From positions 15,818,501 to 15,882,500 of the forward strand of contig OZ059899.1 of NCBI GenBank assembly GCA_964057225.1: a stretch of DNA of 64,000 nt, given 5' to 3'. Numbering within the stretch: position 1 is the first letter of the stretch; every line of letters starts with the position of its first letter. Position numbers and translations under genes: made by a program. The DNA is from Auanema rhodensis. Taxonomy: Eukaryota; Nematoda; Chromadorea; Rhabditida; Rhabditidae. The notes beneath the pieces were generated by a model that saw only the letters and a program-made list of their open reading frames with translations, was not told where the DNA came from and did not search any database. Shown in pieces: positions 13,732 to 30,495 of this stretch.

Positions 13732-14275
13732 CAAGTCGGGGGGCCTTCAGTCTTACATACGAACATACGTCTGTTAGAGGCGACATTAAAAGGCGTGCGC
13801 CCGTTAGTAGTCCGCACCCTCACTTCCTTTCCCCGCCCCTTCCTCTTCAGCTTATTACAAGGCTTTTGCGCGCCAACTTTTTAACCACGACCCCAAAATG
13901 GGCGTTTGAATTTCGCGCAACGACGCGTCGCGCACGATGAAATGCAGACCCGCGTCGCGTCGATGCTCCATGGAACTGCGAGGCAACCCGCACATATGAT
14001 GTACTGTGCGCGATAGGGCGCAAACGTAGCTTGGCAGGATGCCAAGCGAGAGAGACGCGCTGCGTGCTCCGTACGATGCGAGCGGTCATATTTAACTTTG
14101 AATTTTTTCATGTAATTTTAATTTTTAATTATATAATTTATGCTTTTTCTATCGATCATACCCATTACGGAATCATGAGCTTTATATCTGATTCCATTAG
14201 TTTTGATTAATTTCGTTCTGTGTATACGTGTTTCGTGAATTGTTATTGGCATTACTCATCACTTGTAACAAAAGG
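13732..14275. promoter_or_regulatory. Bidirectional GC/CpG-rich promoter between gar-2-like and cyclin T genes
   Basis: The two start codons face away from each other across 544 bp. The centre (about 13790-14095) is strikingly GC- and CpG-rich compared with the AT-rich surroundings, with repeated GCG/CGCG motifs. It includes a perfect NF-I palindrome. Open frames here on the minus strand (13847-14111) follow from high GC content and show no domain. A promoter/CpG-island role is inferred from position and composition. Confidence 0.6.
14031..14045. promoter_or_regulatory. Perfect palindromic nuclear factor I (NF-I) site
   Basis: Sequence TTGGCAGGATGCCAA matches the full NF-I consensus TTGGC-N5-GCCAA with no mismatch. 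One further complementary base pair on each side makes an 8-bp inverted repeat. It lies 231 bp before the cyclin T start and 300 bp before the receptor start. C. elegans has one NF-I gene (nfi-1), so a cognate factor is plausible; binding is not shown. Confidence 0.6.
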
Positions 14276-16889
14276 ATGTCTTCCGCTCCTGGAACAAGCG
14301 TAGCTCAGCCCCAGGCGTATACTCCTCACAAATGGCTTTTCTCATCAGAGGAGGTAAGAATTAAACACAAAAAAATACTTTTCAACATTAAATTTAGATG
14401 AAAAAGACCAAGAGCGTTCAGGAGGGTTTTACTGAGGAGAAGGAGCTATACTACAGGCAGTTATCAACTAGATTTATCCAGGTTATGGTTGACAGACTAA
14501 ACGAGGCATACAAAGACAGAATGGGACTTATGTTAGTTAAATATATTTTGCTTCAAATATAAAATTATAAATTTTGAAGATCTCAGTACTGTATGTGTGC
14601 TGCCACAATACATATGCATAGGTTTTACTATTTTCATAGTTTTAATGTATTTGACTACCGGGTAATTCTTTTTGTATGTTTAATATATATTACATTTCAT
14701 CGTTCAGGATATTGCTGCTGCTTCACTGTTTCTTTCGGGGAAAAGTGAAGAGAGTCCCCGTAAGTTAGAAGATATAGTTCGAGTTTGGTGGGAGAAAAAA
14801 TATACCAAGCATCCTGTGATACCTCCACAGGTAAATATAGTGGCACTTTTCTTTAAAAAGTTTCAAATGATTTAGCACATTGCTGATGCAAAGGCATACA
14901 TAGTGCAATTGGAAAATGTGATACTTCATACCATAGGTACTATTTGGCTTGTTCAATTTAATATTTATAATTTGATTCAGCGTTTGATCTACAAGTGGAA
15001 CTTCCTCACCCTGTTGTATTGAATGTTATGCATCAAAGTGTTGGTCAGGCGGTTAATGGTTAGTTCCAATTATGCGCCCCGTTGTTTATTCAAGCTTCTA
15101 GATCATGGAAACAAAAAGCTCACTAAATGCGCATATTTCTTCGCAACTGATGTGTAAGTGATGCTGTACCTGTAGTGTATTAGAAATTAACTTTTTAGCC
15201 TCTGTGTGACGAATTGGGCCATACGATATTCTGCCGCTGCGATTGCTATCTGTTGTGTGCACATAGTTTGTGCTTGGTGTCGACATGAGGTGCTGCTTCC
15301 CTTTTGCCTTAAAATATCCTTAAGCGCAGGTCGTAGCGATGACTCGCGCCCGCGCTCGCTGAGCCCATCTTGTAAAGGTGTTTTTTAAGTATGCAAGGTT
15401 CGAGGTTCGCGCGCGGCTCATCGCTGCGAGACCAGCCAAGGTAATGGGCATGGGCTGGATGCGCTGAAGAATTAACTTATTTGTTTTATTTGGAGGTATG
15501 TGTAAGGCGGGGGGGTGCTTAGAAGCTGCCTTTGAGTGAGAATATTGCGCTTACTACACATACACAGGGTCAAAATTTACTTAAAAATTGAAATAAACAT
15601 ATTATAAAAACAGCCCATGAATCAACTATTGAATTTCAGATACCTAAGACACAAGATGGCAGTCACTGGTTCTCTAGAGCAGACCCCACAATGACAGAGG
15701 CTGTTCTAAAGGGTGTGTGCCTTGAGACTTTGTCTGCGATTGTGATTTTTTAGAAAACAAATTTTATGTCCTTTTTATTTATGTTTCTTTTTCAGAAATG
15801 GCTGATGAGTTTGTTCAAATTTATCATAGCTGCAAGGGAAAACTTGCGTTCCAAACAAGCAAATTTTTGCAATCTGGAACCTTTGGGGTATTTCAAACAG
15901 CCATGTTTTGAAAAATATGCAAATTATTTTCAGCCAGGACCATGTGTAACAGGGTCATCATCATCATCGACATCTAATGCCGTTCCTATTTCACCGACAC
16001 CACTTGTGGAGCCATTACCCCCTCCACCTCTTCCACCTTCAATTCCCAGAAAAGTTGATCTAAATGAGTACAAGGTACTCTTATTTCTTCTTGTCATGCT
16101 TTAAACTTTATCTTCCTTTTCAGGAGCGTGCGAAGATAACTCCTAAGGATGGCGATAAATCGAATTCGATGGAGAAGCCGAGAAAGAGCTTTATTCCCGA
16201 TACCTCACAAGTTGGAAAACTTCGGGAACTTCCAAATTTATCATTGCCTGGCATGGAACCTTTACAAAAAGGTATAATATAGCTAAATGACCTTATCTGA
16301 TATTATCATTTAGAACCAAAGAGAGATGATGAACGACGCAGGGAACAACGTGACAAGGATAAGGATCGTGAAAAGCGTAGGGAGGAGAAAGAAAGAAGGA
16401 GAGATGAGAAACCTGAAGATAGAGAGAGGCGACGTGAGGAGGAGAAACGGAAAAGAGAGCATGAGAGAAGTTCTGGTCACGGCAAAGATGGCTATGGAAG
16501 GTTTGTTATTCATCGTATTGTAGGGTAATGAATTTTTTCATTATTTTAGCTATAAAAAACCAAGAACTGAAAATATGCCCTCTTCGACACACCATTCAGT
16601 TAACACCAATGGTTACCATAAGGTGTGTGTAGAGTAGTGACACCTTTTCAATTTTGGCATCTAGGGACAACAGACATTACAATCTCGGGTGCCGAGTGAC
16701 AAATCTTTATCAAGTGCTCAACAAACAATTATGCCTCGACCAGCTAGTTTGGTTACACCTCCAAGGATTTCATTACCTCATGAACCAGCTGTAGCCTTAT
16801 CCCCCCCTCCCCCTGCTCCCTCATTAGTGCCACCTCCTCCACAGCCTCCTCAACATAATGAATTAGAGGATGGTGAAGTGGATGAATAA
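14276..16889 (+). CDS. cit-1: Cyclin T (P-TEFb regulatory subunit)
   Basis: Partner of CDK9 in the kinase that phosphorylates RNA polymerase II for elongation; nuclear. Fifteen exons: 14276-14353, 14398-14531, 14580-14661, 14708-14830, 14876-14936, 14981-15058, 15102-15153, 15199-15289, 15640-15712, 15796-15887, 15934-16074, 16124-16271, 16314-16500, 16550-16622, 16665-16889. They give 545 residues. The first cyclin box holds KWLFSSEE, then the MHRFYYFHSF helix, then FLSGKSEESPRKLEDIV, where most cyclin T proteins have FLAAKVEEQPRKLE. The second box ends near EMADEFVQIYHSCKGKL. The C-terminal half is disordered: a proline run, a highly charged Arg/Glu/Asp/Lys stretch (exon 16314-16500) and another proline-rich end finishing ELEDGEVDE. 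Introns are 42-48 nt except 15290-15639 (350 nt), which carries a GC-rich structured element. Confidence 0.92.
15323..15466 (+). other. GC-rich inverted-repeat element in cyclin T intron (candidate structured RNA)
   Basis: Within the only long cyclin T intron. An outer 6-bp stem (AGCGCA at 15323-15328, TGCGCT at 15461-15466) closes an imperfect inverted repeat of about 25 nt (15329-15353 against 15409-15433, sharing AGCGATGA and its complement). A smaller hairpin follows (CCAGCC 15433-15438, GGCTGG 15454-15459). The GC content is far above the flanks. It could be an intronic non-coding RNA, a remnant of a foldback element, or chance in a GC-rich patch. Confidence 0.35.
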
Positions 16890-17248
16890 TTATATTGTAT
16901 TAATAATACTTCTTAGATAATCTATAGAAATTTTATATATTTGTGATACGACTGTATCGTTCAAGTGAAATTGACTTCGGGTATTGTAAGATATGGTCTT
17001 TGCTAGAGCATCATCGTAGTAATATTTTGTTGTAATTATCTGGTGTTTTCCAAAAATCTCAAAAAAAAATACGAGTTAACTCTTAATTAAAAAAAATAGA
17101 TATTCACTTTTGGAAATCTTTTTTTCAATCTTGTAATTATTCATTGCAGCTCTTTCCACAACGATCTTTTTCGACCCATTGTTATGTTTCTTTGTTGTTT
17201 ATTATCAACATGAAATCTGAATATAAATCTGAAAATGTTAAACAGGTT
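16890..17248. other. Convergent 3' intergenic region, cyclin T / Ly-6-like
   Basis: Covers 359 bp between two converging stop codons. It is AT-rich with A and T runs; presumably both 3' UTRs. No canonical AATAAA just after the cyclin T stop, and no other feature recognised. Confidence 0.6.
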
Positions 17249-18132
17249 CTAGACATTCCATGACAGAATCGCTATTAACATGCTTATCACAACCACTCTT
17301 GTCACATGCTGATTCGACGACGACGAAGTTCTGAATGCGTACGTAGTCTGATAGGGCGATACGTCACCAAAAGCGCTTTGTGCCTGCTCAGCGAACACCT
17401 GAACATAATTAAATATTTAAAGGAAAACTACCAAATTCATAATTTCTCGTAAAAGAGAATAAGTTTGTGAGATAAAATATATTACCCTAGGATGATTGCA
17501 ATTTCCACCTTTGCAGCAACAAAAATAACATGGGCCCGACGGTGTATTTACCTAAGAATACGAAGGTTTAAACCTGGCACGAATTAATCAAGAAAGCTGC
17601 AAACCATATTGCATCCTTGTTGATTGATTGACAAAGCACTGTCACCACATGTTGGCATACCAATTTGTTGAGAAAATGATGAAGCACATCCGAAATTGGC
17701 TAAGTTGCTCGTAGGGTGGTATCTACAAGAGTATGATTCAATGAATAATGTAATGTAATCTTGGTTGATCTATTTGCCTCCACATTCACATGTTGAAGCA
17801 GGCTACTGCTTTATACATCTTAAATTAGCTATTTTCACCAGCTGAACCCAAGAAGGACAACGATATAGACACACAAAAAAATAAAAGCAGAGTATAAGGG
17901 ATTGCTTACGTGACAGCACACCAATCACTCAATCCATCTTGAGCGCATTTTTGGTTATAAAATGTTGGAGCACCACCAGAATATGAGCCTAATAATATGG
18001 ATAAGGAGTTAAAAAAGGAATTGGGAATAAAAACATACCCGAATAGCAGTTACCAGGACCCTGAGGAAGGCATCCCAATGCTTTATGAAACACTAATAGT
18101 AATGGGACCAATAAAAAGCTAATAAAAGACAT
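17249..18132 (-). CDS. Ly-6/uPAR-like (three-finger) GPI-anchored protein
   Basis: Exons in coding order: 18132-18039, 17988-17910, 17722-17605, 17551-17486, 17398-17249, all in phase; about 168 residues. An N-terminal signal peptide (MSFISFLLVPLLLVFHKALG) precedes the mature start CLPQGPGNCYSG. There follow about ten cysteines, ending in the Ly-6-type pattern PCYFCCCKGGNCN. The C-terminus is hydrophobic (VVVISMLIAILSW), as for GPI attachment. An acceptor CTGTAG lies one base before the ATG, suggesting trans-splicing. The nearest families I can name are nematode ODR-2/HOT-like Ly-6 proteins; the exact orthologue is unknown. Likely a cell-surface protein. Confidence 0.75.
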
Positions 18133-18551
18133 CCTACAGTTCATTCCTTGTTATCTCCAAGGAAAATTATAAAATCTTGGATAACTATATTGAGAAAAGA
18201 AGTGAAATAGCTGGTGACTAGGAGCTGCCGATCGTATGTAGAAAAGGTATTGTTATAACCAGGTCCTATAGAATTGTAAGCTTGTGTGAATCAGCCCAAC
18301 AAACACCATTCTTGGTCCTGTATCTATATAATTCGTTTCTTCTATGAATAGTACAACATGTAGTCGAGAATAGCCATGAGGCAAAGTTTAGTGCAAGAGC
18401 AAAAAATTCTGAAAAGAGGCTATGAAGGGTGTTCCATAGTCTCTCTTACAAAAGGCCAAGAGTAAAAGAGAAGGAGACAACGATATATCATGAAAATTGA
18501 GTCCTGCGATATGTTTTCTGTTTATGGTTATTCAATTGTATTTCTTACTCT
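18133..18551. other. Intergenic region, 419 bp
   Basis: Lies between the 5' end of the Ly-6-like gene and the 3' end of the chemoreceptor, both on the minus strand. It probably holds the Ly-6 promoter and the receptor 3' UTR. No further feature seen. Confidence 0.55.
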
Positions 18552-19958
18552 TTATTTGGCGTTCTCTGACACTTTTCTGTTTACAGAATATGGAACTCTG
18601 ACGTTTTCATGAGGCAAATCGGATACTGAAGAAAAACAGGCGGAACATATAGCTTTTCTTCGTTTGGCAACAAGTTCTCGAACAGTACTTAAATCGGGAA
18701 AAAAACATATTTGAAATATTTGTCAAAACACCTATTGAAAAGAAGATAAGGAAGAGCTGAACATCCATTCCATAGAACCCACATGAACAAATTAGTTAAA
18801 GCTACGACATCCGTATACTTGATGAAGTAAACTTCAACCACTTCCCATACAAACAAACAGAGTATTTGATAAAAGCAGAAAGAGAAAACCTTAATTACAG
18901 TACTCAGTTATCATTTCATAAACATCCCGAGTATTAGGGATATTTTAAAAGGTTGTAATGGTCCTATAAGGAACTCACCAGTACCGTAATTCGAACCTCA
19001 TAATTTCTGATTAAAATTGAGGATCTCTGAAAATCAAGAAAAATCAAACAGAAAACGATAAGGAATGAGAAAATGGAATATACCTTACAAAACAAAAAAG
19101 TGAACATAAACAAGTAAGCAATTGTATTAACGAAAGCTGATAAATAATTAGTTATGATATCGATTATTGCACAATATTTACTCCATGGATGCTCGACTAC
19201 GTAATGCCATGATAACCTGCAAAACATTTGTCTTATTCATATTTTGAATATCATTGGCATAATGACCATTTAACTGAAAATGTCATAGCTGACATGCCTG
19301 ACATATTTAAAAGAAAATACATCAGATAAAAACTGCATATGCAACACAACAGGAACTGAAAATCATTGACTTTTGATTCATTTAAGTATCGTACCTTCAA
19401 GAGATTGGGCGGCATTATGTTGGCAGCTTTAAAAGGAAATAAGGTCCAAACAAGACGATGGAGAGTTAAAAATAATGTGAAGATTACCATTGTTATCCAA
19501 CTTGATGTCATGAGGGCTCCCAAGGTCTGTAAAAGTCTGAAAATGCTGTAACAAATACTCTATATCCTTACAAAATGCATGCTGAAATCAGGTTCATAAA
19601 GGCTCTTAGAGAATTGAGTTGAGATATTTTCTGGACTATGAAGAGATAGCTGAAAATAAACACCTGATATAGGTGAAAAGATTCAGAATTTATACACACC
19701 GAATACATACGATATTCCAAAAACAGTAGAATTCCAGAAACACAATGAATACTCAATTGAACTATATCAGTTATTCCTATGCAAAACATTAGAGTAAAAG
19801 CGAAACTTGAATCATATCCACAGCATGGTCGAATAACCTGGAACATTTGTTCACTACCATGCTTTTCTCTAAAGGCTCACAGTGATGAAGGCCAACTGTA
19901 TTAGCAGAAAGATGACTGCCGTAATCGACAGGAAGATCCCAAAAAGGCCAACTAACAT
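18552..19958 (-). CDS. Seven-transmembrane serpentine receptor (chemoreceptor, SRX/SRT-like)
   Basis: Exons in coding order: 19958-19881, 19837-19700, 19649-19572, 19526-19395, 19355-19321, 19216-19084, 19026-18979, 18889-18732, 18687-18552; they join in phase to 311 residues. Seven hydrophobic segments can be followed: TM1 GIFLSITAVIFLLIQLAF, TM2 FTLMFCIGITDIVQLSIH, and TM3 ending TLHRLVWTLFPF, which resembles the (N/H)R-x(3)-FP motif of nematode SR families. TM4 to TM7 follow, with TM7 LWNGCSALPYLLFN. The cytoplasmic tail is basic (VRELVAKRRK). No typical DRY box, as usual for this group. The donor at 19320 (GTATTTTC) is the weakest site and was chosen because only it keeps the frame. Family assignment within the SR superfamily is uncertain. 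Confidence 0.72.
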
Positions 19959-19991
19959 GTTATCAAGAAAAGAAGAAAAATGAGAGCACAA

Positions 19992-20201
19992 CTATTTATT
20001 AAAGCAACTTCTTAACTCGACTGTTGTGACACAATAAACGAAATTGAATCCGGAGGGTGTATATTCAGGAATAACAATAAACACAATTGTTAGACAAAAA
20101 AAGCAAGTATAACGCAATGTCATTACCCACACAGGTACCAAACTGTTGTAGTATAGCTGTAAACAGGCAACGCAATAATATAAGAGATACAGAAAACTCA
20201 T
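19992..20201 (-). CDS. Orphan membrane-protein ORF upstream of chemoreceptor (doubtful)
   Basis: A 69-codon frame with an ATG and two hydrophobic stretches (MSFLYLLYYCVACLQLYY and YTCFFCLTIVFIVIP), lying 34 bp from the chemoreceptor start on the same strand. Its stop overlaps an AATAAA-like sequence. It could be a small membrane protein, a relic of a duplicated receptor, or chance. No splice junction joins it in frame to either neighbour. Confidence 0.22.
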   Translation of the reverse strand: MSFLYLLYYCVACLQLYYNSLVPVWVMTLRYTCFFCLTIVFIVIPEYTPSGFNFVYCVTTVELRSCFNK

Positions 20202-20287
20202 GAAAATTTAATTTACAAGACGTATTTTCAACACGTGGTTCAAAAACAATACGGAGCTAATTTGACAGATGATCTACAGTAGGTAAT

Positions 20288-20911
<624 letters not shown>

Positions 20912-21664
20912 CTTCTGAAGTGTAGTTATTCGTTAACTACTTCACCTTCCATGAGAACGCTTTAATGAGAAGCAGCGTTTAAAACGAGAGAACACAAAAC
21001 TTTACAAAGTTGGAAAAACAAATTAAACCACGCCTCTTGGGCCAGCCCAAGAAATAAAATGATTTATCATTTTCCCATTTACGCAAAATTCATATTTTTT
21101 GCCGCGCGCGAATGTGCCAATTAGCATTGGAGCTGAGTTCACTCCAAAGGCTCGCTAACTTAGCCTGATCAGTTTGATGTTTATCTTTAATATGAATATA
21201 TCGATTGTTTGGCATCTTTCTTATTAAAATAAAATTCTCGGATCTGTTGTAATTATTTGGATCATTAAAGTTTATTGCTATGATAACTCTTGATTTCATT
21301 TTGTTTTATTAGTGATATATAAATTTGCATAGCATTATAATTAAGCCTTGCCATAAAGGTTATTAAGAGTATTAGATATGGTAATCTCTCGATCATTGCT
21401 TGTATCCTTATTCTATCTGATTTATCTAAAGCTATTTCACATTTCTGTGATGGAGAAAGAGCTCTGATGCATCTTATCGAAGCTTATAATAGTTATTGGT
21501 AAAATTAATTTGCATATTCAGTTTAATTTTTTCCAAATATTTTTAAAAGCATTATACGGGAGTTAATTTTTGCTCATTCTTCTCCTGAAATTCAAATGTC
21601 AATTAAATGTATATTATAATTTTGAGAAAAAATAGATCTTTTAATTATGTCCTTATAGCTTGCT
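20912..21664. promoter_or_regulatory. Shared promoter region of HP1 and KDM2 genes
   Basis: Covers 753 bp between divergent start codons. It is AT-rich with a small GC patch (GCCGCGCGCG near 21101-21111). A minus-strand open frame at 21090-21299 (69 codons) has no family resemblance and is probably chance. That both genes are driven from here is inferred from orientation. Confidence 0.5.
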
Positions 21665-26978
<5,314 letters not shown>

Positions 26979-27026
26979 AGAACTGCAACCAACCGCTCAT
27001 CGTTTAATCAAAAATTTGAAATGAGT

Positions 27027-27032
27027 AATAAA
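27027..27032 (+). promoter_or_regulatory. Polyadenylation signal for KDM2
   Basis: AATAAA 49 nt after the long-isoform stop and 132 nt before the ALG1 start. This is the spacing expected between genes of a trans-spliced nematode operon. Confidence 0.5.
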
Positions 27033-27163
27033 TGTATTTGCCACGTGTTTCACGTATAGTTATAGATATCCACATTTAAACTTTTTAAATTATTTGGTGC
27101 ATCAGGTTTTTTTAGAAAAAATAGCACATCTGAAGAAGCAATCCATCCAGAAACAGTAACGTT

Positions 27164-29318
27164 ATGACTAGTTCTAAAAAAGCCGTTGTTGTTGTACTGG
27201 GGGACATCGGGCGGAGCCCACGGATGTGCTATCATTCGTATTCTCTTGCACAAGAGTTGAATTATGATGTTACCATAATAGGCTATTTAGACACTCGACC
27301 TCATTTTAGTATTGATGGGCATCCTAAGATTAAGTAAATATCTTTTTACTTTATATGGAAATGTATATTAAATATTTAGATGTAAGCCATTGGCTTCACC
27401 TCCTGATATTTTGAGTAAACTTCCAGGAACTTTTCAATTGGGTATTAAGTTTATATGGACCTTTTTCCAGCTTTTTTGGGCTTTGCTAATTGGGTAAAAT
27501 GATTTTATTTCTTTATCATGAAATCGGAAATATTGTAGTACCAGTGTTTCTCTGGATTTGATTCTTCTTCAAAACCCTCCTGCCATACCTACAATGCTTG
27601 TCTGTTGGATGGTAATTATAATGAATAAATGAATATATTCTTATATTTTAAAATTAATTGCAGATTTCTCGCTTAAAAGGCGCAAAATTTGTAATTGATT
27701 GGCATAATTATATGTATACTGTTATGACGGATAAATGGAGTAAGTTTAAATCAATGTCTGAGCAAATTGGCAATTAAGGGAACTAACTTAAAGGCTTTTT
27801 ATGAAATATGTATATATATTCGGTTGATTTCGATTGTATTTTAGAATTAGGAAAGTTAGATCTTTCGCCAGAATCTTCCCATGAACCTGAGCCTTCTAAA
27901 GATACGTCAACAGTGAAGAAAAGACCCGGAAAAGATGTAAGTTCATGTAATTTGAAGTTACATCTTATTATTGTGATGATATAGCCTTTAATACCTCCTC
28001 GAAAAAAGAAAACACACGAAAGGAAGGAGAAAAAGTCCACTAAACGAAGGTTGTTTTCTTAAAATATTGAATTAATTCTTTCAATTTCTGTTAAAGAATT
28101 GTCGAATTTGTTTATAAATGGGAAGGATACTTTGGTCGTCTTGCTGACGGAGCACTATGTGTTACTAGGGCAATGAGGGAAAACCTCGCATCCAGTTGGG
28201 GCATCAGAGCCGCCGTTCTATACGATCGACCTCCAAGTTGGTCTTTCGGTGAAGTGGCTGATGCTGAGAAACATGAACTGTTCATGCGCCTCGGCGCTAC
28301 TCCAGATGGCAAGGTATTTCAAGCGAATCCAGAGACAAATGGTGAGTTAGAGCTTAACGAATTCAAGTGAGAACTTAGAATCCCTTAGAAAGTCGTTTTA
28401 CTTCATTGGAAAATGAGGAAGTACTCTGGAACACAACACGACCGTTGATCGTGATCTCGTCAACAAGTTGGACCCCAGATGAAGACTTCTCCATCTTATT
28501 GGATGCTGCTATCAAGTATAACGATGTGGCCAGACTATGTAGAAATGAGTTCGCTTATTTGATGGATTTAGTTTTTTCACTCTATTCAATTTCAGTTCTC
28601 CTGAAAATTACTTACCAAACCTTCTCATGATAATCACTGGACGTGGCGAAGAGAAAGAGTATTATTTAGATCGTATTAGACGCTTACATTTAGAAAAAGT
28701 AGAGGTGAAAATCCTTTTTCAATCTAAAATTTGAATATATTAATCTATAGTTCTTAACGCCATGGCTGGAAGCCGAAGATTATCCCAAAATGCTAGCAGC
28801 TTCTGATATCGGAGTTTCTTTGCATACTTCAACATCAGGTATACTTATAGTTTATGGCTGTGTTCATACAAAATAAGAACAAATTTTGCTCAGGCCTTGA
28901 TCTACCTATGAAAGCTGTTGATATGCTTGGCTCCGGTATTCCAGTTCTTGCTAAGCGCTTTGATTGTATAGGAGAACTCATCCAAGAAGATGTCAATGGG
29001 CATCTTTTCGATAATTCGTCGGATCTTTTCCGCATTCTTTTATCTCTGGCTACTGGATTTCCAAAACACTCCGAGGTTCACTTCCCTTAAACTTTCGTCC
29101 AAACTTCTATACTTTAGACACTCAATAAACTCAAGCTCAATGTCCAATCGGACAAGCTGCCAAGTTGGGAAGAGAATTGGAAAACGTCTGTCGTGTCAGT
29201 TGTAACACCGGAGAGAAATATTCATTTTGATAGAATTCTAGCTAAGTAAATATGAACTTCCGTGATTTTATAACTTCCTGGCCGTTTCAGTGAGCCATTA
29301 ACAGATAGTGACGATTAA
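27164..29318 (+). CDS. algn-1: ALG1 chitobiosyldiphosphodolichol beta-mannosyltransferase
   Basis: Adds the first mannose (from GDP-mannose) to GlcNAc2-PP-dolichol on the cytosolic face of the ER in N-glycan synthesis. Thirteen exons: 27164-27333, 27380-27493, 27539-27611, 27664-27739, 27845-27936, 27985-28049, 28097-28341, 28389-28548, 28596-28704, 28751-28838, 28894-29075, 29118-29245, 29291-29318; 509 residues. Family motifs: [17 protein letters not shown] at the N-terminus, [66 protein letters not shown]-like region (MKAVDM) and [14 protein letters not shown] hydrophobic segment ([17 protein letters not shown]) is probably the membrane anchor. A Lys/Pro-rich insert (exons 27845-28049) interrupts the fold. 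CCAG and ACAG acceptors 8-14 nt before ATG suit SL trans-splicing. Confidence 0.93.
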
Positions 29319-29525
29319 TATTATCTAAGTCAGTTGTTTTCTCTATTATCGGGTTTATGCTGTTATGTTTGATAAATTATTCTCCACTTTATGACTAAAG
29401 CAAGCTTCTTAAACAACCGTAATATGAGGAAAATCCTATATTTACTTGAATATATAAATATTTTATTAAGATAAACAACAAATTCCTTCTTAAGTAGTTC
29501 TTTTTTTCATTAAATTAACATGTAG

Positions 29526-30407
29526 TTATGCAGCTTCATTACTTTGCGTAGTTTGTTCTTCTATTGAACTTGGTAGATAGCGAACTTTTTTGCGGAAAAT
29601 ATTCTCATTAGCCAGAAAATGCTCAGCCTGATCATGGGTCCACTTAATTATCTAAAGCAAAGCTGTAAATCTAAAGCTAAATGGTAATTACTTTTTCCGT
29701 GATTCTATGATCGCCCAATTCTGGAAGATTGTGGTTATGCTTGTGGGAAGGACCAGCTTGAAATCCTGCACGTTCGTCAATCTTAATAGAAATTCATGAG
29801 CGGGAAGGCCCTAACAGTCGGTAATTAATGGAAAATATTGTTTTCCAACTAGAATATTTTGGATGTACCTTAACAAAATATTGAATAAGACCGGGATTAT
29901 CTTCGTATCGTTGACAAACGTGATGAATAATGCCATCATCTACTGTTTCACCTATGTTCATGAGAATGCCATCATTTGTCTCGTTGGAATAGTAACAACC
30001 TGAGAGTATGTTCCAATATTTTACATCATATCTCTTAGTTGAAGCTTGCCTGTTACCCATTGTCCTGTCTCTAAACATTTCCATTGGAAACGATCTTTTC
30101 TATAAATCTCTTCGATGCGTCTTAGCGTCCCATCAACAAAGCAATGTGGTTCTATATAAAGAAAACAGAAGAACACGTATCATTAGTCATGTTGTTCGTT
30201 ATTCACATACCCGATTCTATTCTTAAAGCTATGTCGTCAACAGAGCAGGAATGCCAAAGATCATTGATAGAACGATTTTCACCAACTTTGACAAATCCAC
30301 CACCTTGTATTTCACATCCCATGAATAAGGCATCGGCTCTAAAGCAACATAAAGGTGAATCGAGAACTGAAGACGAATGATGGTTAGATGAGATTATTTT
30401 CTTGAGA

Positions 30408-30495
<88 letters not shown>

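Noticed and set aside
13847-14111. Two overlapping Arg/Ala-rich frames in the CpG island
   Set aside because: Stop-free only because of high GC; no domain, and they overlap in different frames.
21090-21299. 69-codon frame between HP1 and KDM2
   Set aside because: Lies in the shared promoter, unmatched to either gene's splice phases and without a domain.
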